A DNA stretch of 64,000 nucleotides from Mycteria americana. Its lineage: Eukaryota; Chordata; Aves; Ciconiiformes; Ciconiidae. A program made the translations under genes and the position numbers. Every line of letters begins with the position of its first letter. Positions within the stretch are counted from its first letter, which is position 1. The notes below the pieces were generated by a model. The model was given only the letters and a program-made list of their open reading frames with translations. It was not told where the DNA came from and did not search any database. Below are positions 46,051 through 58,300 of the stretch, one piece after another. The DNA is taken from the NCBI RefSeq assembly GCF_035582795.1, contig NC_134373.1:13848001-13912000 (forward strand). Direction: 5' to 3'.

Positions 46051-49000
46051 TAGGGAGTGATTAAAAAAACCCAAACAACAACAGTAAAAAAAAAAACCCA
46101 CCCCAAAACCAGAAGGAAAAAGGAAGGTAACAGTAGGAGGAGAGTGTGTTGGAGATGCCACGAGTGCTGTTCCCAGCCGCCTGTCGTGAGTGTGAGAAGG
46201 CTCAGGCAGCTCTCAGGAACGAAACCCTGCAGGTCTGTGGCGATGACATACCCCTCTGCTACGGACTAGAAGATGATTCCGAGACAACTCATTACATCTC
46301 TATTTCTGACTAAGTCCATTGTTGGATGTAATGAATAAGTGATGTTTTGAACTGATAAACACCCTGCAGCAAATTTCCCATTTTATGTGGTGATGAACAA
46401 GCCAAGAGATTCAGGCAAGCTGTAAAGGGCCTTTAACATATGATTTCAGGCTTAGTTCAAAGTGGGAGGCGCTTCTCAGAACTAGCTTGAAAGTTTCTCT
46501 CACCTCCACCCCCAAAATGGAGATAAAGTTTCCACAGACTAAGCAGTGTTATCTCTAAAACAAGACAGCAACTGCTATGAACATTGTTGGTAGTTCATTA
46601 TCACAGGGAAATATCATGTATTATGAAATGTAAAAATGTCTATTAACTATTTCACTGCTAATCCTTTTAGATACAAAATATTCCCTTTGTGTGTTTATCC
46701 CACAATGTGCACCTTCCTCTTCCCTCTCCTGGAGTACCGAAGGCTTATCTGTCCCACACCCACCTCCTTCCTTTTCCAGGTTTGACCCTCACATCTTTGA
46801 TCATGCAATTATGGGTTCCCCATAGGAAACCACTCGCTATACCAAAACCGGGGAATGTGAGAACAACATAAAAGAAGTTTAATATCAAAATAAATCTTTC
46901 CAGGGACTGCCACAAAAGTAGTACAATTAATTTTTGCATTAAATTAATTAAAAGTCTCCCGTCAAAAGGTAAACAAAGCTGCCACAAGATTTCTCTTCCA
47001 ATATAGGATGATGATGTCAAAGACTGTCGTGACTTCGTTGCAGCGTATGGTTCATCTTGCAGTAGATTACACAGCAACGTGGTACAGTTAGAAAAACCCA
47101 GGTCTGAAAACACTTACTAGTTCATACTCGCAAATGTTTATTCTTTTTCAAAGGCTCGAAAGTTGGTGCTCTTTTCTGTGCTTCCGAGACAAAGAAAAAT
47201 GAAGTCATAACAGCCTTCAGACGGACTTTTATGAGTCCAAAGGCCAAAAGTAATGTCTGGCACAGATTATTTAACTGGACTAAAGGGGAAACAAATTCCC
47301 TCTGAGGCAGGGATTTTGATCTACCGTTTCCTTGAGGCTGTTGGTAGAACTGTGAGCGTGAGAGCCTGCTCTGGTATGTGATGCCACAGGAGCTTTTTCC
47401 AGCCTCGCATCTTGGCAGGGCAGACCGATCGTCGTGGATAGTGCTTTTCCTGCCTGTCAGAGAGAACAGAAAGGAACCGACTTTCCTCCACAAAGGACTT
47501 TTCCAGGGCTTCAGTCACAGCTTGATGTCTCTCTGTCCCTCTTTTGTGGAATCTGTTTTCCCAAGATGAAGCCGAGCCCTGGAAAAGGAGCAGAAACTGA
47601 CAATAATTCAGACAAGGCGAAAGTGATGCTGGTGGGTTGCGGGAAGGCTCTGAAGGGCAGGGTGCCTTTCCCTATTCCCAAGGAAACACGTCCATGCTGA
47701 AGAAAGGTACTTCTGCTTGCTTATAAAGTGGCTTATAAAGTCCCTGGAGGAGTCACCATTTTTCGTTCTGCATATCATGTGCCCGCTTCCTTGTAACTAT
47801 GGTCTTCCCACAGCCACCCTCACTATCCTGACCTCTTAACTCCAAGGGGACTTACGGGCGCGCGTTAATGCCTCTGTGCGACACCCTGGATTTGACACTG
47901 ATGGGAAAATCTATATAAAAGAAGTAACTGAATACTTCCGAGGGTAACGACGCCTGCGTGTGATTACTTGTTTGGCTGCATTGGCTGAAGCGTTAGCTGC
48001 TAACTCAGCAGACTGTAAGTAGACAGTATTGTCTTTTCAGTTCGTTCTGGCTGCAATTCAGGATGTTAATAATAATCTAGAGGGCTATATAAGGCTTGGA
48101 TCCTAGCTATCAGAAACCACCTCTCTCTCCATGTAGTGTTACAGGAGGCGAGATTGGGGAGATGATCTTGCTGACAGGTCCCTAATTTAGCAATGAGTGG
48201 CAGTCATTCGTGGTGGAGACCTGTACCAAATCCGTTATTTATTAAGCTATTTATTACTTAGGATCTAGAATGGGGGTGTTTATTTGTAGGAAAGTCTGTG
48301 AACATCTTGATTGCTGTTTTTTTAACATACGTTTATGCATCAGAGTCAATGCTATGGGGATGCTTTGTTTTTAAATTAGGAACAAAATATCCCCTAAAAG
48401 CTAAACATCAGGTCATGTTATTATCCTCTTTCCGCAACACTTACGACAGCACTGAGAGAACACTCTGGCCAAGCCGATGGGCAGCCAAATATAATTTATG
48501 GCTTGTTTTAAACTGATTTGTTGACTTCGTGAAAGGCCCTGTCAAAAAGAACAGTCCCCCGAGTCCTAACAATGATAACAGTTACATTGCATCAGCGCTG
48601 AAAAACTCTTGGATAACAGTGAACCTATCCTGAGAAATCTTTTTAAAGTGCCTGAAAACTGCACTTTCTAAAAAGAAATAGGGCTCAAGCTATTGTTTGG
48701 TAGTTCATTTTCATTTTCTTCATGCTTTGTTCGTTTTATTTTCCACTGATTTTTCGTGCTTCCAAGAGAGTATTCCCTAGTTTTCCATGTTCCAGGTAAT
48801 TAAAAATAAACAGGTGTTGTTTAAAGGAGATGCTGCTAACAAGGACATGTTTAATTTCACTTATGTACAGTGTTGAATTTGCAAGCGATATCAACATGTT
48901 TGTGTCTGCATTGGTATTGACTGACAGCGGGAAACATCAGAGATGCGGATCAGCCTTATTTCTCATCTCAGTGCCTCACTGAAGCATGGGGGCAGCCCCA

Positions 49001-51390
49001 GCGTGCTGCATACAGCTGTGTAGTTCAAAGCTCCCTTGCCCAAGGGCAAGACGCATGTGCCCTGCCGTGGACTTGGTGCACATCAGACTGACATCTCAGG
49101 GAGCTTGCAGCCACCATACCCCGGTTCCTCTGCTGCTGTCCTCCTTGCCCCCTGCCCCATCGCTGCCCTCCAGGCGCAGCCTTGCCCCTGCCTGACTGCG
49201 AGAACAGCGAACACGGTTGCAAAAGAGCATCTACTTCGTAAGGTCTTTTCTCCTCATTCTAGTTTTTAACAGTCTTGTCTCTGTTAAGTTCAATGTTGTT
49301 GTTTCATTGGGTGAAGTTCTTCCTGGTGGAAATACAGTGCTTCGGTCAGAATATTTTCTTTTAAATCTTGGTAAGTTTTACAGGTTTTCTTTTGTCTCCC
49401 CCTTACCCTTACCTGAAACCTCACCACAGATTTACTGTGCTGCAGCTCTGCAAGTTTTCAGTATCCTGAGTATTTTTCTGTGGGTCTTACTTGACATTGC
49501 TGAATATTAGGCTAGCAAAATCCTAACTTACAGATAAAACAATATCATAGAAAGAATTATAAATATGTTCTTGTCCAAGCGCATAACAATGAGTGAGTCC
49601 GAGTGTGACAGTTTAGATCTCTGGTTTCCTCCCACCATCGTGGGAAAAGGAAGCTGCTTCTGTGCTTAGACAGCAGCGATTACTTCCTACATCTGTGTGG
49701 TGAAGCGGGGGTCAGACCCTCCTTGGCCCTGCCAGCTCCAGAGAAACAGGGGTGCAGCGGCTCCAGCTCTGCAGCCCGGCATCGGTGCACGGCCAGGGGC
49801 CCTTCGCAGTCGCACTGGGCTGGGAGGGACCTGGCCCTTGAGGAGAAGGTCTTTTGCAAAATTCAAAATAGGGTAGGGAAGGAGGAGAAAGTCTTGCAAA
49901 CTGCTGGGATTGCAAGTCTGGGAGATTAGTCCAAGGACCTGATATAAGCTCAGGCGAAGCAAATCCACAGCCCCATGGCCTTCACAAGGGTGTTTTCTTG
50001 ATCAGGATCTGGGTTTTTGTGAAACTGAAATGATTGTATTAAAAATGGCATGTCTTGTTCCTTCTTTCTAGGAAAACACAGAACAAAAATCCAATCCATT
50101 TTGTGGACAGAAAAAAAGAAAAGTAAGTATTTTAAGGCAGAATATCTTGTTTGTACAATTTCTTGTGCAGAAGAACTCCCAGTATTAATTAATGAGCCAA
50201 AACTAGAACCATTAAAACAAGCGAGACTTCTGTCATTTACTTCAGGCTGAGCAGGTTTTGATACACGTCATAAACAATTACAGTAATTTTCTTTTACCAT
50301 CTAAACAGTGAAAGTGCTGTGCAACCCACACAGTTAGGTTCTTGTTTTCTGTGAACAAAGTAGATCTCGCTTCTTTTCTTGGTAGGTACAGCTGGGCAGA
50401 AGGTATGTTGCATAGTTCTGTGTCTTTGCTGAACCAGAAAAGAGCGCTGGATTTTGGGCCCACAAAAAATACTCAGTGTTGGGGTTTTTTTCCCCTCTCT
50501 TGGAAGTAAAACTGTTCTGTTTGTTGTTGGGTTTTTTTTGTTTTTTGTTCTTTTGCTTCTAAAGGTTATTTCTTGACAGTTCACATTCCACAAATAACAG
50601 GAAGGATACTGTGGTTAACATGTGGTTGCAGTTCTGGAAAGTGGCAATACAAATTACAATCCGGGATTCTATATTTTATTGTCTCTCACCAATATCCATG
50701 TTACATCTGCATAGATTGGAAGTAAAGATACTGTAACAAACTTTAAAAACATTTTTATAACTATCAGCCACATAAACTCAGCTTGACCCTACGAATGTCA
50801 AACTATGTCTCTGGCTGAAGCATCACAATGATAAAAATCCTATTAGAATTTGTTTAATAATTCTCTTGATGATGCAAGAATTGGATTACATCTATTTCTC
50901 CTGTTACAGCTTGTGAAGAGGAATGGAGTTATGCAGAAGCCTTTTATTATCATTAAAATTGTAACTCTGATTTGCCACTACACCATTTTATGTAGTAGCA
51001 TTTAATAGTTTGAGGTGTGGAACTGGATTTTTGAATTTGTATTCCTTGTACCCCATTCCTGAAACTGGTGTAGGAACTTAGGCACAGGGAAGCATTTCCC
51101 ATAATCGACCCTTTGGAGAAGCCTGGATACGAAGGTGCGTTCTGCGTGCAGGATGTTTTTAAGAACCTTTTTCTATGCTACACCCAGTAAAACTTGTTTG
51201 AAAGAGCCTTGCTAGGCCAGAACATCAAACGCTACATTCCAGTCACAGTTCTCCCGTCAGCTGCTGGCCTCAATTATCTCTTTGGTCCTGTGCAATATAG
51301 CAAAGGTTAAAGCATACAAACAGCTCAGTGGGTTGACTTTATCTTTGTTTTGAAATCGTAAAACCTCTTAAATTAAAGAGGCAGCTAATG
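46050..51390. other. Intergenic, AT-rich upstream region of BMPR2
   Basis: AT-rich, mostly non-repetitive sequence with no supported gene. Two TATA-box-like elements on the + strand occur at 47912-47919 (TATATAAA) and 48086-48094 (TATATAAGG). Stretches such as 46300-46700 and 50600-51020 look like conserved noncoding DNA by texture only. Confidence 0.35.
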
Positions 51391-51689
51391 GTTTTGCTTG
51401 GGAGAGTCAGGTGGCTGGAGCCCTGTGAGCTGGGTGGACTTGCCTGGGAAGCTCCTGCAAGGCAGGGGTGCTTCACTAAGGGAGAGAGGAGCAGGCAGTA
51501 GTGCCAGGGCTTGTACTGGAGCACAACAGGGGCGTGGAGTAGAGGACACGGCAGAAGCTGCGGGGTTTTTGGAAGGAAGGCCACGGAGTTCAAAGCTGAT
51601 GCAATCTCAGAGCCTGCAAGCGGTTTTTTATTCTCAAGCGCGGTTTTGTGATTCTTGCGCTCACGCTTCCCTGCTGGTGGGCGCTCAGA

Positions 51690-52880
51690 CGTTTTTCCCG
51701 CAGGCTGCCCGGGGGTGGCCCCCTGCCGCCCCCGGCTTTCCCGAGAAGGGTTGTCGGGAGCCTTCATCCGTGCCAGGCGGGGCGAGGCCCGGGCCTAGTT
51801 CACGCGGCCACCCCTTGCCTCCAGCGCTCCTACTCTTGCCGGTGCCCTTTGCCTTACCGGCGCACCCGGGGGCCCGGCCGAGACCGGGGGGGTGGGCGGG
51901 GACGGGGGGGGCCCGGCCGCCACCGGGAGGGAGCCCCGCCGGCCGCCGCCCCCGCCGGCCGCCCCCTCCGACAACATGGCGGGACACCGCCCCGCCTTCT
52001 GCCGAGCGGGCCCTTCTCTGCCTACCTGGAGGCCCACCTCTATGGTCAGGGGCGCGGTGGGGAGGGGGCGGGGCGGCGCCCGGCGGCGCGCGGCCCCGCC
52101 ACTGACGGCGGGCGCGGGGCGTGGCCCGGCCGGCGGGGGGCGTGGCGCGGCGCGGCGGGCCGGGCGCCCAGGCTGGCGGTTGGAGCGACTCCCCTTTGTG
52201 TCTGGAGCCGGGAGAGCCGTTGGTGCCGTTGGGGCGGGCGGGCGGGAGGGGGCGCGAGCCGCGGCGGGGGACCTCCGGCCCTCGGCTCCCGCCCGCAGCC
52301 GGCGGCGGGCACGGGAAGGAGGCGGAGCGGCGCGGAGCTGCCCCTCGCCGGCGAGCCCGGCGCGGGGGGAAGGCGCTGGCAGCGCGGAGGGGCTGAGCCG
52401 TTCCCCGGGCGGGCTGCGCCTCGCTCGGCCCCCGGCGGCGAGCGGAGACCTGAGGGAGGAGGCCGGGCCGGGCCGGGGGCTTGCCCCGCGCTGTGGAAAC
52501 TCAGGGAGGGAGGCGGAGGAGGGGGAGCGCCTACCCCCGGCGCGGGGAAGGGCCTCCGCCGCGCTCTCGCCCGCGGAGGGGAGCCGGGTGCCGTCGCAGC
52601 TGGAGCCGCCGAGGAGGGGCCTCGCCTCCCGCCGCCCCGCGCTCCGGGCCCCACCTTTGTCGGGGTGGCCGGGGGTGGCGTCGCTTCTGTGGTGGGGGGC
52701 GGGGGCCGGGGGTGCGCGGTGGAGCCCGCCCGGCGGGGGAGACAGATGGGCCGAGATGCAGCCGCAGCCCTCGCCGTGAGAGCAGAGGGGGTCGCGCCTC
52801 GCCGCGGAGGGACTGAGGGGATCGCCGCCGCCTTCCCGGGCGCGTGAGGCAGCGAGGAGGGGCAGCGAGAAGACAGAGAC
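51690..52880. promoter_or_regulatory. BMPR2: CpG island and promoter of BMPR2
   Basis: Extremely GC- and CpG-rich, with many GGGCGG-type SP1 boxes and no TATA box. A YY1-type core ATGGCGG lies at 51976-51982. The island sits directly upstream of the conserved leader and first coding exon of BMPR2. Long open frames through it on both strands (up to 399 codons) are by-products of the scarcity of stop codons in GC-rich DNA. Where transcription starts cannot be fixed; a leader of 1.1-1.4 kb would begin at about 52.0-52.3 kb. Confidence 0.8.
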
Positions 52881-52999
52881 CTTTAACGGGATGGGACGCG
52901 GCTCTGCCGTGAGCCCTTAGAGCTTGTTATCCGTGCCCCGGTCAGCCTACGGAGGCTGCTCTGACTGACATTGCTGTAGACGCGGGCTCGCGTCTGGAT

Positions 53000-53056
53000 A
53001 TGTTTCCTTCTCCACCGGGCTGTTTCTTCGATATCGTGAAGCTGCGTAGGAAATAA
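53000..53056 (+). CDS. Upstream ORF of 18 codons in the BMPR2 leader
   Basis: ATG at 53000 and TAA at 53054-53056 encode MFPSPPGCFFDIVKLRRK. The start has G at -3 and T at +4, a moderate context. It ends 324 nt before the receptor start codon, far enough for reinitiation. It lies in the part of the leader that best matches the human sequence as I recall it. The ORF is read directly; a peptide function or regulatory role is inference. Confidence 0.5.
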   Translation: MFPSPPGCFFDIVKLRRK

Positions 53057-53108
53057 GCTTGGTTCCCAGCTCAGTCGGGAGCGTGCCGCCGGTCCTCGGC
53101 GGGGGGAG

Positions 53109-53198
53109 ATGCCTCGGGGCTGGGAGGCAGAAGCAGGCGCTTCCCCAGTGTCCGCGGAGCGGTGCCGGCTCCCGAGACATGAAGGCAGGCGGGTGTAA
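53109..53198 (+). CDS. Second upstream ORF of 29 codons in the BMPR2 leader
   Basis: ATG at 53109, TAA at 53196-53198. The predicted peptide (MPRGWEAEAGASPVSAERCR at its start) shows no recognisable motif. A third upstream ATG at 53179 overlaps it in another frame and ends at 53259. Both close before the main start codon, so they could only lower or gate initiation at BMPR2. Confidence 0.3.
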   Translation: MPRGWEAEAGASPVSAERCRLPRHEGRRV

Positions 53199-53320
53199 TG
53201 GAGTAAGAGCGAAGACGGCTCCTCTCATCTGCCATTTGCCCTTCCAGACGGGATTGTAAACCGAGAGAGTTGAGGAAGGCTGTGCGAAAGAAGGAGGAAA
53301 TTCCTCTCGTCGGGTTTCGG

Positions 53321-53342
53321 CCCCCCCCCCCCTTTTTTTTTT
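53321..53342. repeat. C12-T10 homopolymer pair in BMPR2 leader
   Basis: Twelve C are followed by ten T, then a further pyrimidine-rich run to 53360, ending 38 bases before the BMPR2 start codon. It resembles a splice-acceptor tract and is prone to length variation and sequencing error. Confidence 0.85.
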
Positions 53343-53380
53343 CTTTCCTCCTTCTGCCTCGATCCTTGGCTTCCCCAGGT

Positions 53381-53456
53381 ATGACTGCCTCACTGCAGCA
53401 CCTTGTGCTGGTGCTCTTGCTCTCCAGTGCCACCCTACTGCTCAGCACTGCGGCTG
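53381..53456 (+). CDS. BMPR2: BMPR2 exon 1, coding part (signal peptide; gene runs off the window)
   Basis: This exon codes MTASLQHLVLVLLLSSATLL followed by LSTAA and one base of the next codon, then a GTAAGT donor at 53457. The 76-base coding length and phase equal my memory of human exon 1 (MTSSLQ start, VSTAA end). BMPR2 is the type II serine/threonine kinase receptor for bone morphogenetic proteins at the plasma membrane. It binds ligand with type I receptors and phosphorylates them to start SMAD1/5/8 signalling. Only the signal peptide lies here; the ligand-binding, transmembrane and kinase exons lie beyond 64000. Here the hydrophobic core is a run of Leu/Val, more regular than the Trp/Pro-containing human one. 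Position downstream of NOP58 on the same strand matches human 2q33 synteny, which supports the call independently. Confidence 0.92.
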
Positions 53457-54052
53457 GTAAGTAGCCAGTGGGTGTAACGAACTAGCCATTTTGGCAGAGG
53501 GAAGGGGGGTGGGGTCCGCTGGTATTTGGGCACATCTGTGTCTCCTTAAAAAGTGGTGTGTATCTGTTTCAGCGGCGAAGCCCGATAAAGTTTTGAAATC
53601 CCGATAGGTTATGCGTCTCGGAGAATAAAATCTGCTTTATTGTGTAAATGAACTCGACCTGCATTAAAGATGTATGCTTTGCCTAGATCTGCTTCTCTTG
53701 TCTAATAACTTATTTCAGTTTTGGAAAAATACATAATCTTTTTGTTTTGCATACCTCGCCCTTTGTAAGGTAATGCAGGAATTTTTAATATATATTTTAA
53801 TCGTCAGCAGAGCTGTGCCTGTTTTGCTGTGGGATCTTTGGGCACAGCCATTTTTAATTTTATCAGCATCGGTGTTTTTAGGGGCCTTAAACATGTGCTG
53901 CAGTTTTATGACAGACTTACTGTAATGTATATTTTTTTTTCTTGGAGGAGAGATCTGAAGCAAAAATTTAGCTATTTCTATTGTTACTTGTGATTATAGA
54001 ACAGTAACACCAAACACTGTTGAGGAATGCTGAAAGATCTTGAAGAGCACTC

Positions 54053-54073
54053 TTTTTTTTTTTTTTTTTTTTT
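54053..54073. repeat. Poly-T run (21 T)
   Basis: A homopolymer in BMPR2 intron 1, followed after one C by six more T. No element body is seen beside it. Confidence 0.9.
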
Positions 54074-57000
54074 CTTTTTTAACAAGAAGTTGGAAGCGTA
54101 TGTGCTAAGAGTATCCTTATTCATATTTTTGGACACTCTAGACCTATCTTTAATTTTGCTCGGAAGCTCAGTGTCAGATATGTAGGATGTTTGGCCGTGA
54201 TATTGGAAGAGAGATGTGTATTGGTCTGGCATCCTTTGGTTTTCTGTCCTGGTGACAGATTAGTGTGTTGGAGCCTTCTGAGTGTTACCCAGCTTTGTTA
54301 GGCACTAATAGCAATTCTTCTTGCTGTATGCATTTTCCAGCAGTTTTGGAAGATTCGTAGGACTTTGTCTTTTTACTAATGGGGATCCAATTTACAGTGC
54401 TTGCTTTTTTTAGTGTTATTTTGTAATCTGATGTGTGTAATTCATAAATGAATCCTTGTAAGAAAATTGCTGTATCTTGCTGAGATGACCCAACAAGCTG
54501 ATGGTAGTTTCCATATTACATTTCAGTGAGGTCTTAAACTTGAATTATTTGTCAAAGTTGAAGATACTTGATGTCATTATTAGGAAAATCCTGTAAATTA
54601 AACAATGTGTAGGCAGTTTCTTCATCGCTTTGGATAGTCCCTGATTTTCTCACTTCTGCTTTTTAAGAGGTCTCTTTCAGGAAGATATTCAAATGAAAAG
54701 ATTGATGTTGTCTATATCATCCTGACCTTTGACTGCCATTATTTTAGATTGATGTCTGCAGCGTCTCTCTGTGGTAGTTTCTGAGGAGTGGTTTTTTTTT
54801 TTTCTTCTTTTTTTTTCTGGAAGAAGGGACTTCTGAAGGTCAAAAGTCTTGGTATTAAAGCACATATGAATCAAGAATGCCCAGCATCTCAATTTTTCTT
54901 TCAAATATAATTTTTAAAAAGTGTAGGCTTTTTTTCCCTTTTGTGAAAACTTAAGTGAGTTGGTAATTTCTCTCCCCTGATGAGGGAGAAGGGTTACTGA
55001 AGGAGCGAGCACAGATTTGAACCAGGCCAAGGGCTGGGCAGGTGCTGTACGAGCCCATTTGCACGGTTTTGCCAATTCACCTCAATCCAGCATTCCCAGT
55101 ATTTCAGTTCTGGTTTTGCTTTGTTAAAAGGGTATTAACGATGCCAGCTTGTTTGGTTGTTCTGTGAATAGGAACCTATTTTCCCATCGTGATTTATTTC
55201 TTAATTGTGAAATTTTAACAATCCACGTTTTAAAAAACCTTGGTCATAATCCTCTGTAAAAGTAATTACATGGCTGATTTGAGCTTTAGTTAAAGTAACT
55301 AACGGTTGATTTTAAGTTTACACTGCATTTCAGAAAAAAAATGTCTATACATGGGGAAGCTACAACTAATGTGTAATTCTGCCCTTTTATGTTCATGAAA
55401 GAGCCAACACTCTTTCTTCTCTTCCCCTCCCCCAAAGTATGAACTGTATGCTCCCATCAGAGTGAAAATGCTGCCTTTGTAGCTTTGAAAACCCCTGTTA
55501 ATTCTTACTTCTGATTAGTGAATGGATACTATATCTCAGCAGTGTATAGAATTGAGTGTTTATAAATGCAAAATCATGATATCAGAGGGAAGGTATTTTC
55601 ATAACAGGTTTGTAAGTTTCTGTCTGGAGGAGACTATCTGGACCTCCTTGGGGAGAGCTCCACAAAGACCTGGGCTTAGTATGGACAGGAAGGGAAAGAT
55701 GTAAAGATGCATAAAGAAGAAAAAAAAAAAATCTTACAGTGGGGCTGTAGATGACAGTTTCAGTCATAATCTGGAATATGAATGAAGAAAGAAGGTGGTT
55801 CTTCTTTCACCTTTGTAATTGAAGATATAATAAAGAACTAGCTCTAGATTCAGAATTATTTGCTGATTATTAGGGGGAAAATATTACTGGCTTCCTCCAT
55901 AAAATCCAGATCTTAACAGGTATCTGGTAACTCTGTATTTAAATCATGTATTAGCCCTTGTAAAGAGAAATGCTATAGTAAGGACATTTTACCGATACTA
56001 GTCTTGGGTAAAAGTTTGAGGGGTTTAAAAAGTTATATTGGAAAAAAAGGTTTGTGCCACTTTGTTCTTTATTTCTTAAATGACTTGAAATACTTCTTTC
56101 TAAATCTTTTGTTTAGAACTATGAGACATACTGATATGCCCTTATATCTTAGAGGATTCAGATGTGTTAATCGTGAGGGTTGTTCCTAAAGAGCTGGTTG
56201 GTGAACCTTTGAGCCGTTCCCCAATATTGCTAAAGAATTTTGTTTGGGTGTTCATATAGGCTTGATATTAAAGATACAATCTTTCCTTGTTTCACTTGCC
56301 TTCTCTGATATGCAATACTAAAACACTTTTCCTTCTTTATACATATCCAGGGTAGACAGCATTCCTTTGTCTAATGTGTAAATTATTTGCGGAAAGTATA
56401 AAGTGAAAATTAAAGCAAACAGAATATCCTTTTATCTCTGGGAATCTTTCCATAAGTCTGTATCTATGTGGTTCAACAGGGCCGCAAAATTTTCAGTGTG
56501 AATGGAATTGGATAGAGATTGAAGTATTTTTTTTTAATGATAATTTTAATTATTAATTAAAATGACTGAACTGAAGCATCTTTATCCAATTCTGTCTTGC
56601 CGGTTAAAGTTACTTTAGTGTCTCAACATAATTTGTTTGAAATATGAATTGTGTGACGTGAGGAAAAGCCTCCTTTGGCTGTTCAACTCAGTTCTTCTAA
56701 TTCAGTGTTTTGAATTAGTAACTGACTCTGTGTCTTGCATATTAAATCGGTTTTTTTAAACCTATCTGCACCCCAATTTTTACTTCTTTACTAGAGCTAT
56801 ACCCATTGTTTATGGCTCATTCAGATGTAATCTAAAAATTAAATTTATTTTTCTGTTTGACTTGGGAGCTGTCGCAGAAATACTAGCTTAGCAGATGGAA
56901 ACAGACTGTTTGCTTGAGGGGCACAACTTGATGGTATGCTTGATGGATAACCACACGTACAAGTGCAGCCTGTACATCAGACTAGGGCTTCATTAACTGT

Positions 57001-58089
57001 CTAGTTGTGTAAAGAAACAGTGTAGCTGTGAAAGCACTGGATTCTGCACAGAGCCATTCATGCAGCTGAGAAGAGCCTTTTTCCATTAGGTAAATTAGCT
57101 TGTATGAACCTCTGTAATATTTCAGCTAAGCTGCTTCCAGTTTCCAAGCAAACTTCAGTACTTCTGTACTGTACTGTGTGGTGTAGGCATAGCCTGTGAG
57201 GAAATGGAAGCTGCACTCATCTGATGGCCGAGGAGCCCAAATTTCAAGCCCTGAGATATTACACAGCTACCTCGCTTCAGTATGAATGGTTTTACCCTCA
57301 AAGGAACCACGTGTAAAAGGTTGGCTAAATTGTCTGCCTATCCTTCTCTGAGGAAGGAAGGTAAACCTCACTTCAGCTTGGACAAAGAGGGAAACACAAC
57401 TGTATTTCTTATTATTATGGTGAACTTTATACAAAGTGGTTGTTTTGATGATACCTCTCTAGCATGTATTATGAACTTCTCTAAAAAATAATTTCTTGAC
57501 TATTAGATCGTTGTCCCCCCTGCCTTTTTATATTCCATTAAGTATTTTTCAGTAGTCTGTATAGTCAGTGGCATTTTTTTCCTTGGCAGATACTAACTTC
57601 CTCTGCCTTTCTCACCAGAGGGATGAGAAAGTTGGTATGTTAGGCTCTTCAGAAATGTTTTATTCCCAGCGATAGAGTGCATGGCTTACTGTCACTGGAG
57701 CTATATTGTGTTTGGACTCAGTCTGGCTGTGCCATGAACATGTGCTGCCATTTTCTGAGCAGAATCTAACTTTCCGAGCCAGGGCTGTGTGTAAGTGGTA
57801 TGTAAAGTTTCATTGAGAACAAAATGTTTATGCCCTGAATAAAACAGGCCTGGTGAAGCTTTATGTTGCCTAGGACAGGAATCTGTGCATAGCTTACAGG
57901 CAGTTTTAAGTATTAATTTTATTAAGCTTGTAGACCTAGTGGAACTGCTCACTGCTTGAATTTGAATTTAAAAATAAGTGAAACAGAAGAACTCTTCTCC
58001 AAAGCACCAACATTTCAGTACTCAGACTGATTTTCTGTGGGGTTTTTTGGGGTTTTGTTTGTTTGTTTGGGTTTTTTTTTTTCTTTTTT

Positions 58090-58300
58090 TTTTTCTTTCT
58101 TTCTCTGAAACATAAGTTCACAGAAGTGTAAGGCTGGAAGGGTTTCCTCCATGGTCTGGTTGCATAAGTACAGATAATAATGTTTGTCTACCATCTCTCA
58201 AATCTCCAGTAAAGAGGGATTTCGCAGCCTGTCTAGGTAGTCTGTCCTGTTACTGTTAATTATCATGTTTTTCATAATGCAACGGTAGTAGTTTTTTTCC
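58090..58300 (-). mobile_element. Old CR1-like LINE fragment, reverse orientation
   Basis: In order the segment shows landmarks of reverse-oriented bird CR1 3' ends: TTCACAGAA, then AGGCTGGAAGGG, then CATCTCTCAAATCTCCAG, then GGGATTTCGCAGCCTGTC, then GTCCTGTTACTG. Bird CR1 has AATCACAGAAT, GGTTGGAAGGG, CTCCAGAGATGG and CCACAGCCTGTTCCAG at the matching places. It is heavily diverged, so it is an ancient insertion. A T-rich tract (58045-58108) abuts it. The exact ends are uncertain. Confidence 0.55.

Larger units (their letters stand above)
52900..53380 (+). other. BMPR2: BMPR2 5' leader (3' part), conserved, with upstream ORFs
   Basis: The segment 52985-53056 and the segment around 53215-53255 (CTCCTCTCATCTGCCATTTG) closely resemble blocks I remember from the human BMPR2 leader. 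The bases just before the start codon also match the human arrangement (TTGGCT, then CCCAGG, then ATG). The leader therefore appears contiguous with the first coding exon. It contains at least three upstream ATGs (53000, 53109 and 53179), each closing before 53381. A C12-T10 run lies at 53321-53342. Confidence 0.75.

Noticed and set aside
51648-52847. A 399-codon open frame on the + strand, with rival long frames on both strands
   Set aside because: It lies entirely in the BMPR2 CpG island, where stop codons are rare by composition. The translation is Gly/Arg/Ala/Pro-rich with no family resemblance, and equally long frames exist in competing registers.
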